Assembly: GCF_003688595.1 (NCBI RefSeq) | Contig: NZ_RCWT01000010.1 | Span: 819,040-883,039, forward strand | Reading direction: 5' to 3' | DNA: 64,000 nt | Origin: Sphingomonas sp. PP-F2F-G114-C0414 | GTDB lineage: Bacteria > Pseudomonadota > Alphaproteobacteria > Sphingomonadales > Sphingomonadaceae | In this document: one piece after another, positions 57,867-64,000 of the stretch | How positions within the stretch are numbered: the stretch's first letter is position 1 | How the letters are laid out: every line of letters begins with the position of its first letter | Position numbers and translations under genes: made by a program | The notes under the pieces: model-generated | What the model was told of the DNA's origin: nothing | What the model saw: the letters and a program-made list of their open reading frames with translations, nothing else | Database searches by the model: none

Positions 57867-58727
57867 TCAGCGTGCCTGCTTGGCGAGGTCGGCGTCGAAC
57901 GCCGTCCGCGCCTTCGCGACGATCTTGGGTAGCAAGGTCGGATCGACGAACGCGGCCGCATCGCCCGCCTTACGGCGCTTGCCGCGCGCGATCACGTCGG
58001 CGAGTTCGGGGTGCGACGGCAGCACGATATCGGCGTGCAGCGTGCCAAGCATCGCGATGCTGCGGCGGTAGTCGGCGACGATCCCAGGATAGGCGCTGTT
58101 GCCGATCAGGCGGTTGCCCGCAACGCTGACGCTGCACGGGAACACGACGTCGAGCGCGCGCGGCGTGGCGGGGATCCGCATCGTCCAGGTCGTGCACCCG
58201 GGCGTGTGTCCCGGCGTCGCACGTACCGTCAGCGTGACGTTGCCGAGCGTGACCTTGTCGCCATCGCGAACGCCACGATCGACGTGCACCTTTGGAAAGC
58301 GAATAACCCCGTAACTGGTCTCGCCCGGTGGGATGCCGGTTTCGAGCGCGCGGACATCGCGAGCGCCGGCGACCACCCGAGCACCGGTCGCACGCTTGAG
58401 CGCGGCCACGCCGGCGGCGTGATCGAAATGCGCATGGGTGACCAGGATAAGTTTCACATCGCGGAGACGGACGCCGGTCGCGGCGATGTTGCGCGCGATC
58501 ATGCCGGCATTCTCGGCGAGCGTGCCGTCGACCAGGATCGCGCCCACATTCGTCTTGATCAGGTAGGCGGCGATCCCTTCGCTGCCGACATAGGTGATCG
58601 GCCCGGCGATCGGAAACGGCGCCTGCGGCCTCGTCCAGGCCGGGGGATCCGCCGCGCCGAGCAATAGCGGCGCAGCAATGATGACCGGAAGCACTGCGGC
58701 AAGTGATCGGAACCGGTCGAATTTCAT
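57867..58727 (-). CDS. Subclass B3-like metallo-beta-lactamase
   Basis: A 286-residue exported enzyme with a signal peptide (MKFDRFRSLAAVLPVIIAAP, then LLLGAADPP). The binuclear zinc ligands are all in place: His98, His100, Asp102 and His103 in THAHFDHAAG, His174 in TPGHTPG and His239 in LPSHPE. The N-terminal sequence YVGSEGIAAYLIKTNVGAIL is the B3 pattern. Probable beta-lactam hydrolase, or a related lactonase; activity has to be inferred. It is the first gene of a unit leading to DUF969-DUF979-lactonase. Confidence 0.88.
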   Translation of the reverse strand: MKFDRFRSLAAVLPVIIAAPLLLGAADPPAWTRPQAPFPIAGPITYVGSEGIAAYLIKTNVGAILVDGTLAENAGMIARNIAATGVRLRDVKLILVTHAHFDHAAGVAALKRATGARVVAGARDVRALETGIPPGETSYGVIRFPKVHVDRGVRDGDKVTLGNVTLTVRATPGHTPGCTTWTMRIPATPRALDVVFPCSVSVAGNRLIGNSAYPGIVADYRRSIAMLGTLHADIVLPSHPELADVIARGKRRKAGDAAAFVDPTLLPKIVAKARTAFDADLAKQAR

Positions 58728-58997
58728 TCGAGTCCGCCCGACGTGGAGCGCACGGCTACGGTCAGCAGCATGGTCGGACATCCGCTCGCGACGCCAGTGC
58801 CGCGCCGGTGCGATATCGAAAAACACGGCACCTTCGCATCTGTCGCCCGTACCCAAGTTTACCCATCGCAGAGTTGGATAGAGCGGATACTTCCGATTGG
58901 CCATCGCAACCGGCACGACAAGACGGCGACGGACCTGTTGCCGGTACTTGAAAAGGCATTGCCGACCCGGCGACCCGGGCCGGCAATGCTAGAGCAA

Positions 58998-59468
58998 TTA
59001 CGCCGCTTCGAGCGTTTTTTCAGGGTGCGCTTCGACCTGCTCGGCCGATCGCACCGCATCGATCTCGATCCGGCGCGGCTTCATCGCCTCGGGCACCACG
59101 CGCTGGAGGTCGAGACTGAGCAGCCCGTCCTGGAATCGGGCGGTGCCGACCTCGATGAAGTCGGCGAGCTGGAACCGCCGCTCGAACGACCGCGCGGCGA
59201 TGCCCCGATGCAGATACTGCGCCCCGTCCTTCTCGTCGGCCTTGCGACCGGTGACGACGAGCTGGTTCTGCTGCGCGACGATCTCGATCTCGTCGGGACG
59301 GAACCCGGCGACCGCGAGCGTGATCCGGTACCGGTCCTCGCCGTCGCGGATGATGTCGAAGGGCGGATACCCTTCATCCTCGCGAAGCCCGGTTTCGAGC
59401 AGGTTGAACAGCCGGTCGAAGCCGACGGTCGACCGTCGATAGGGTGCGAAGTCAAACGTGTTTCTCAT
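58998..59468 (-). CDS. ibpA: Small heat shock protein, Hsp20 family
   Basis: A 156-residue holdase that keeps unfolded proteins soluble. N-terminus MRNTFDFAPYRRSTVGFDRL, alpha-crystallin domain from about residue 35 (YPPFDIIRDGEDRYRITLAV, QNQLVVTGRKADE) and the C-terminal region RRIEID (IXI-like). Start at 59468 is the family start and lies in the folded hairpin described next. An upstream heat-shock promoter and RNA thermometer predict control by temperature. Confidence 0.95.
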   Translation of the reverse strand: MRNTFDFAPYRRSTVGFDRLFNLLETGLREDEGYPPFDIIRDGEDRYRITLAVAGFRPDEIEIVAQQNQLVVTGRKADEKDGAQYLHRGIAARSFERRFQLADFIEVGTARFQDGLLSLDLQRVVPEAMKPRRIEIDAVRSAEQVEAHPEKTLEAA

Positions 59469-59472
59469 TTCC

Positions 59473-59495
59473 AAATCCTCCTGATGAAGCAATTT
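59473..59495 (-). promoter_or_regulatory. ROSE-like RNA thermometer hairpin of hsp20
   Basis: On the minus strand AAATTGCTTC - ATCA - GGAGGATTT folds into a nine-pair hairpin that buries the ribosome site GGAGGA four bases before the hsp20 ATG. It has a single unpaired G, and the TTGCT opposite the GGAGG matches the ROSE consensus (UYGCU). The start is 69-95 bases after the predicted promoter, the usual ROSE length. Confidence 0.72.
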
Positions 59496-59569
59496 GGGCA
59501 TGAGAAGCGTCGGAGGAGAGCCGACGCCCTCAATGTCCCGCCGGACCCGTTCGGCGCCCGGCAGCGGCA

Positions 59570-59598
59570 AAATATTTCGCCCGAAATCGCGTTTCAAG
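59570..59598 (-). promoter_or_regulatory. RpoH-type promoter of hsp20
   Basis: CTTGAAA (59598-59592 on the minus strand) and, 12-13 bases on, CGAAATAT (59579-59572). The -35 box is exact; the -10 fits the RpoH pattern in part. It is about 100 bases upstream of the start. Confidence 0.6.
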
Positions 59599-59710
59599 AG
59601 GTTCGAGAACCAAAAAAAACGATCGATCCCGGTTCAGCAGAAAGGGGCGCCAATCTTCCGGACGCGCAACCGCGGCATCATGAACCTGCGCGGGGTTACG
59701 GCGCCCCTCC

Positions 59711-61267
59711 TTATTCCCACTCGATCGTGCCGGGGGGCTTCGAGGTGTAGTCGTAGGTCACCCGGTTGATGCCCTTGACCTCGTTGATGATCCGGGTCGC
59801 GACGCGCGGCAGGAAGTCGCCGGGGAACTGGAATGCCTGCGCGGTCATGCCGTCGGTCGAAGTGACCGCGCGCAACGCCAGCACGTTGTCGTAGGTGCGG
59901 CCGTCGCCCATCACGCCGACGCTGCGGACCGGGAGCAACACCGCGAACGCCTGCCAGATCGTGTCGTAGAGACCCGCCGCCCGGATTTCCTCGAGATAGA
60001 TCGCGTCGGCCTTGCGCAGAATGTCGCAGCGTTCCTTGGTGACTTCGCCGGGGATGCGGATCGCGAGGCCGGGTCCGGGGAACGGGTGACGGCCGACGAA
60101 GATCTCGGGGAGCCCGAGTTCGCGCCCCAACACGCGGACTTCGTCCTTGAATAGCTCGCGCAACGGCTCGACGAGCTTCATGTTCATGCGCTCGGGCAGG
60201 CCGCCGACATTGTGGTGGCTCTTGATCGTCACCGATGGACCGCCGGTGAAGCTGACGCTCTCGATCACGTCCGGGTACAGCGTGCCCTGCGCGAGGAACT
60301 CCGCACCGCCGAGCTTCTTCGCCTCGGTGTCGAACACGTCGATGAAGGTCTTGCCGATGAACTTGCGCTTCAGCTCGGGGTCGGTGATCCCGGCGAGACC
60401 GCTGAGGAACAGCTCCTCGACGTTCACGTGGATCAGCGGGATGTTGTACGCGCCGCGGAAGAGGCTGACGACCTGCTCGCTCTCGCCCGCGCGCATCAGG
60501 CCGTGGTCGACATAGACGCAGGTGAGCTGCTCGCCGATCGCCTCGTGGATCAACACCGCCGCGACCGCCGAGTCGACGCCGCCGGACAGGCCGCAGATGA
60601 CGCGGCCCTTGCCGACCTGCGCGCGGATCTCGGCGATCTTGGTCTCGCGGAACTCGGCCATCGTCCAGTCACCGCTCAGCCCGCAGACGTGGCGCGCGAA
60701 ATTGGCGATCAGCTTGCCGCCATCGGGGGTGTGGACGACCTCGGGATGGAACTGGACGCCGTAAAAGCGCCGTGCCTCGTCGGCGACGATCGCATAGGGC
60801 GCGCCGGTCGAGGTGGCGACGGGGGTGAAGCCGGGCGGGATCGCGTCGACCTTGTCGCCGTGGCTCATCCAGACCTGATGACGTTCGCCCTCAGCCCAAA
60901 GGCCGTCGAACAGCGCGCAGTTGGACTTGACCTCGATGAAGGCGCTGCCGAACTCGCCGCCATCGCCCGAGACGATCACGTTGCCGCCGAGCTGCGCGGA
61001 CATGACCTGCTGGCCGTAGCAGATGCCGAGGATCGGAATACCCGCCTCGAAAAAGCGCTGCGGCACCCGCGGGGAGTTCTCGGTGGTGACCGAGGCGGGG
61101 CCGCCCGAGAGGATGATGCCCTTGGGCTGCATCCGGTCGAACGCGGCCTCGGCGGACTGGAAGGGGGCGATCTCGCTATAGACGCCAGCCTCGCGCACGC
61201 GGCGGGCGATCAGCTGGGTTACCTGGCTGCCGAAATCGACGATGAGAATGCTGTCTGGGTGCTCCAT
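59711..61267 (-). CDS. guaA: GMP synthase (glutamine-hydrolysing)
   Basis: A 518-residue enzyme converting XMP to GMP. Class I glutamine amidotransferase domain with nucleophile Cys83 (GICYGQQVM) and FHPEV; ATP-pyrophosphatase domain with [12 protein letters not shown]; and a C-terminal dimerisation domain ending [17 protein letters not shown]. Start [15 protein letters not shown] at 61267. Confidence 0.98.
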   Translation of the reverse strand: MEHPDSILIVDFGSQVTQLIARRVREAGVYSEIAPFQSAEAAFDRMQPKGIILSGGPASVTTENSPRVPQRFFEAGIPILGICYGQQVMSAQLGGNVIVSGDGGEFGSAFIEVKSNCALFDGLWAEGERHQVWMSHGDKVDAIPPGFTPVATSTGAPYAIVADEARRFYGVQFHPEVVHTPDGGKLIANFARHVCGLSGDWTMAEFRETKIAEIRAQVGKGRVICGLSGGVDSAVAAVLIHEAIGEQLTCVYVDHGLMRAGESEQVVSLFRGAYNIPLIHVNVEELFLSGLAGITDPELKRKFIGKTFIDVFDTEAKKLGGAEFLAQGTLYPDVIESVSFTGGPSVTIKSHHNVGGLPERMNMKLVEPLRELFKDEVRVLGRELGLPEIFVGRHPFPGPGLAIRIPGEVTKERCDILRKADAIYLEEIRAAGLYDTIWQAFAVLLPVRSVGVMGDGRTYDNVLALRAVTSTDGMTAQAFQFPGDFLPRVATRIINEVKGINRVTYDYTSKPPGTIEWE

Positions 61268-61351
61268 GTCGGGCGCATAGCCGGATGGGACCCGTAACGA
61301 AAGAGGCCGCGCCTCCCGGATGGGAAACGCGGCCTCTGATCGGCGTATAAT

Positions 61352-61475
61352 CTGATCCTCCCCCGCCAGGGGGAGGTGGCGCCGAAGGTGACGGAGGGGG
61401 CGGCACACGCAACCGAGGTTGTCGCCGCCTCCCCCTCCGTCAGGCTGTGCCTGCCACCCCTGGCGGGGGAGGATT
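61352..61475. repeat. REP-like inverted repeat, family E copy 3
   Basis: GATCCTCCCCCGCCAGGGGG and complement TGGCGGGGGAGGATTG; inner CGGAGGGGGCGG/CCGCCTCC..CTCCG. Between rplQ and guaA on the same strand. Confidence 0.85.
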
Positions 61476-61503
61476 GGGAGGTCAGCGCTTCGACGGAAAG
61501 GGA

Positions 61504-61926
61504 TTATGCCGCTTCGTTGTAATCCTCGTCCGACATTACCGGACCCGAATCCTGACCCTTCGCCGAGACGTCGCGGTCGACGAACTCGATGACGGCCATC
61601 GGCGAGGCGTCCGACATGCGGATACCGGCCTTGATGACGCGGGTGTAGCCGCCGTTGCGATCCGCATACCGGGTCGCGAGCGTGTCGAACAGCTTGATCA
61701 GCTGCGCATCGTCGAGCAGCTTGCCGTGCGCGAGACGACGGTTGGACAGGCCACCCTTCTTCGCAAGCGTGATCAGCTTTTCGACGTAGGGACGCAGTTC
61801 CTTCGCCTTGGCGACGGTGGTGGTGATCTGCTCGTGCTTGATGAGCGCGGCGCTCATGTTGCGGAAGAGAGCAAGACGGTGGGCCGAGGTCCGCTGAAGC
61901 TTACGGCCGCCTACGCGATGGCGCAT
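61504..61926 (-). CDS. rplQ: Ribosomal protein L17
   Basis: A 140-residue 50S protein. Family start [20 protein letters not shown] and [20 protein letters not shown]. Last gene of the alpha operon, after rpoA. It has a small C-terminal extension ([20 protein letters not shown]). Confidence 0.97.
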   Translation of the reverse strand: MRHRVGGRKLQRTSAHRLALFRNMSAALIKHEQITTTVAKAKELRPYVEKLITLAKKGGLSNRRLAHGKLLDDAQLIKLFDTLATRYADRNGGYTRVIKAGIRMSDASPMAVIEFVDRDVSAKGQDSGPVMSDEDYNEAA

Positions 61927-62011
61927 GTTTAATACCTTTTCGTTCGTTCAGGGGCCGTGTGAGGTACCCGGGAGCTGGTGGCATTTAGGGCTGCCACCGT
62001 CACCCTAGTTG

Positions 62012-62063
62012 TCTCCCCGCGAAGGCGGGGATCCAGTCTGGGCACCCGCCTTCGCGGGTGAAC
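62012..62063. repeat. REP-like hairpin, family B copy 4
   Basis: TCTCCCCGCGAAGGCGGGGA and complementary CCCGCCTTCGCGGGTGAAC around CCAGTCTGGG; in the rpoA-rplQ spacer. Confidence 0.85.
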
Positions 62064-62100
62064 AAGAGGTTGAGGCTAATCTTACTCAGCCCCGAACCAC

Positions 62101-63171
62101 TTATCCCATTATCTCTTGTTCGAGCTTCTTGGCCATCTCTTCGATGTTCTCAGGTGGCCAGCCGGGGATTTCCATACCCAGGCGAAGACCCATCGACGAC
62201 AGCACTTCCTTGATCTCGTTCAAGGACTTGCGGCCGAAGTTAGGCGTACGCAGCATCTCGGCTTCGGTCTTGCCGACCAGATCGCCGATGTAGATGATGT
62301 TGTCGTTCTTGAGGCAGTTCGCCGACCGCACCGACAGTTCCAACTCGTCGACCTTCTTGAGAAGGTAACGGTTGATCTGCTGGGTGTCGCCTGCTGGCTC
62401 CGCACCACCGGCAGCGGGTGCTGCCTGGCCGATCGGGGCCGACGAACGCGTGACCGACGAATCGTCGAAGTGGACGAACAGCGCGAGTTGGTCCTGAAGG
62501 ATGCGACCGGCATAGCCGACTGCGTCTTCCGGGGTGATCGTGCCGTCGGTTTCGATCGTCAGCGTCAGCTTGTCGTAATCCAGGTCCTGACCGACGCGGG
62601 TCGGGTCGACCTTGTACGAAACCTGCCGTACCGGCGAGTACAGCGCATCGACCGGGATCAGACCGATCGGCGCATCGGCCGGGCGGTTTGCGGTCGCGGG
62701 GACGTAACCCTTACCGATGTCGGCGGTCAGCTCCATGTTGAGCGTCGCACCCTCATCGAGGTGGCAGATCACGAGATCCTTGTTCATGATCTCGATGTCG
62801 CCCGAGACGGCGATGTCGCCGGCCTTGACTTCACCCGGACCCGTTGCCGAGAGCTGGAGGCGCTTGGGCCCCTCGCCCTGCATGCGGATCGCGATCTGCT
62901 TCACGTTGAGGACGATGTCGGTCACGTCCTCGCGGACGCCGGCCAGAGACGAGAACTCATGCAGCACGTTCTCGATCTTGATCGAGGTGACGGCCGCGCC
63001 CTGCAGCGACGAGAGCAACACGCGACGCAGCGCGTTGCCGAGCGTCAGGCCGAAGCCACGCTCGAGCGGCTCGGCGATGAAAGTCGCCTTGCGCTTGGTG
63101 TCGCCACCGGCCTTTTTCTCCAGGCCGCTGGGCTTCTTGAGTTCCTGCCAGTTCTTTGCGTTGACAGACAC
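62101..63171 (-). CDS. rpoA: RNA polymerase alpha subunit
   Basis: A 356-residue subunit that nucleates RNA polymerase. N-terminal assembly domain ([23 protein letters not shown]), linker, and alpha-CTD with [19 protein letters not shown] for UP elements and activators. Full length. Start [14 protein letters not shown] at 63171. Confidence 0.98.
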   Translation of the reverse strand: MSVNAKNWQELKKPSGLEKKAGGDTKRKATFIAEPLERGFGLTLGNALRRVLLSSLQGAAVTSIKIENVLHEFSSLAGVREDVTDIVLNVKQIAIRMQGEGPKRLQLSATGPGEVKAGDIAVSGDIEIMNKDLVICHLDEGATLNMELTADIGKGYVPATANRPADAPIGLIPVDALYSPVRQVSYKVDPTRVGQDLDYDKLTLTIETDGTITPEDAVGYAGRILQDQLALFVHFDDSSVTRSSAPIGQAAPAAGGAEPAGDTQQINRYLLKKVDELELSVRSANCLKNDNIIYIGDLVGKTEAEMLRTPNFGRKSLNEIKEVLSSMGLRLGMEIPGWPPENIEEMAKKLEQEIMG

Positions 63172-63229
63172 ATGCTTCCCCTAATTTGGGGGCCGGCGAA
63201 CGGGTGTGTCCGCCGACCAATAAAATACA

Positions 63230-63258
63230 CCCGTGCGGCGCGATCAACCGCGCACGGG
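63230..63258 (-). terminator. Intercistronic hairpin between rpsK and rpoA
   Basis: CCCGTGCG pairs with CGCACGGG in the rpsK-rpoA spacer. It may tune or stabilise the operon transcript rather than end it, since rpoA must be read through. Confidence 0.4.
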
Positions 63259-63268
63259 AGGCGGAGAA

Positions 63269-63658
63269 TCAGACGCGACGACGCTTCGAAGGGCGCACGC
63301 CGTTGTGCGGGATCGAGGTCACGTCGCGGATCGACGTGATCTGGAAACCGACCGCCTGAAGCGCGCGCAGTGCCGATTCGCGACCCGAGCCGGGGCCCTT
63401 GACCTCGACTTCGATCGTGCGGACGCCGTGCTCGGCGGCCTTCTTGCCGGCGTCTTCCGCGGCGACCTGGGCCGCGTACGGAGTCGACTTGCGCGAGCCC
63501 TTGAAGCCCATTGCGCCGGCCGACGACCACGAGATCGCGTTGCCCTGGGCATCGGTGATCGTGATCATGGTGTTGTTGAAGCTGGCATTCACGTGAGCGA
63601 CGCCAGAGGTGATGTTCTTGCGCTCGCGCCGCTTAATGCGCTGAGGTTCGCGTGCCAT
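63269..63658 (-). CDS. rpsK: Ribosomal protein S11
   Basis: A 129-residue 30S platform protein: [20 protein letters not shown], ending [13 protein letters not shown]. Start [15 protein letters not shown] at 63658 (the longer frame to 63730 is not conserved). Confidence 0.98.
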   Translation of the reverse strand: MAREPQRIKRRERKNITSGVAHVNASFNNTMITITDAQGNAISWSSAGAMGFKGSRKSTPYAAQVAAEDAGKKAAEHGVRTIEVEVKGPGSGRESALRALQAVGFQITSIRDVTSIPHNGVRPSKRRRV

Positions 63659-63742
63659 GGTGTATTTCCTGACCTGTATCTGCGTGACGCCGGGCGGCCC
63701 GTTGGGACCAGCGCCGGCGGAGTAATCCATTGAAAAAGTGGA

Positions 63743-64000
63743 TTACTTCTTCTTGCCGGCGATCGGCTTGGCCTTGCCCTTGCGGGTGCGCGCATTGGTA
63801 TGCGTGCGCTGGCCGCGGACCGGCAGGCCCTTGCGATGACGCAGGCCGCGATAGCAGGCGAGATCCATCAGGCGCTTGATGTTCATCGAGGTCTGGCGGC
63901 GCAGATCGCCCTCGACGGTGTGATCGGCGTCGATCGTCTCGCGGATGTGCAGGACTTCCTGGTCGGTCAGGTCCTGGACGCGGGCGGTATCGGCGATGCC
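63743..64000 (-). CDS. rpsM: Ribosomal protein S13, N-terminus beyond window
   Basis: The last 85 codons of S13, on the minus strand: [39 protein letters not shown], and the basic tail [14 protein letters not shown] before TAA at 63745-63743. The 5' part lies outside the window. About 85 bases upstream of rpsK. Confidence 0.97.
   Translation of the reverse strand, partial: GIADTARVQDLTDQEVLHIRETIDADHTVEGDLRRQTSMNIKRLMDLACYRGLRHRKGLPVRGQRTHTNARTRKGKAKPIAGKKK

Overview
The window looks like chromosomal DNA from a sphingomonad (Sphingomonas or a close relative, Alphaproteobacteria). Evidence: coding sequence that is very GC-rich by eye, sphingomonad-type proteins (DUF6481, a B3-type metallo-beta-lactamase, a large TonB-dependent receptor, a SWIB protein, a DUF2945 protein), the alphaproteobacterial-style GatCAB operon, and many short intergenic inverted repeats shared between distant loci. 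No rRNA operon, prophage, transposase, integrase or CRISPR array was seen. Three tRNA genes are present: Val-CAC, Leu-TAG and Arg-CCT.

Layout. 1-6.4 kb: a truncated lipoprotein gene, a DUF6481 protein and a TetR-EmrA-EmrB-NodT drug-efflux operon. 6.5-9.6 kb: tRNA-Val, HU and Lon. 9.9-13.4 kb: M1 aminopeptidase, a lipoprotein cytochrome c and a cation/proton exchanger. 13.6-15.1 kb: three genes of unknown function. 15.1-20.3 kb: ClpX, ClpP, a glycosyltransferase, trigger factor and tRNA-Leu, so with Lon and HU the first third is rich in proteostasis genes. 20.6-22.4 kb: small orphan proteins and a membrane aspartic protease. 22.7-27.7 kb: gatCAB, a DUF3089 hydrolase and RuvX. 27.8-30 kb: pyrB overlapped by a dihydroorotase homologue that has lost its catalytic residues (PyrC'). 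30.2-34.7 kb: a ParA ATPase with a ribbon-helix-helix partner, flanked by two SPOR-domain envelope proteins, then a small lipoprotein. 34.8-43.6 kb: serB, miaA, and branched-chain amino acid synthesis (ilvB, ilvN, ilvC, leuA), with a leucine-rich leader peptide upstream of leuA. 43.9-45.6 kb: pterin genes folE-SDR-folB. 45.8-48.8 kb: a TonB-dependent receptor. 49.2-51.6 kb: glutathione-dependent formaldehyde detoxification. 51.7-59.5 kb: DUF2945 and SWIB proteins, tRNA-Arg, an exonuclease-BRCT protein, carboxylesterase, lactonase, DUF979/DUF969 permeases, a B3-like metallo-beta-lactamase and an Hsp20 gene with a heat-shock promoter and a ROSE-like RNA thermometer. 59.7-64 kb: guaA and the end of the ribosomal alpha operon (rpsM-rpsK-rpoA-rplQ).

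How it fits together. Most genes are housekeeping and sit in short, translationally coupled operons with 1-4 nt stop/start overlaps. The most informative non-routine signals are regulatory RNAs (leuA attenuator-like leader, hsp20 thermometer), the non-catalytic PyrC' fused by overlap to pyrB, the orphan ParA/RHH/SPOR locus, the unknown three-gene cassette at 13.6-15.1 kb, and at least five families of REP-like inverted repeats filling most intergenic gaps.
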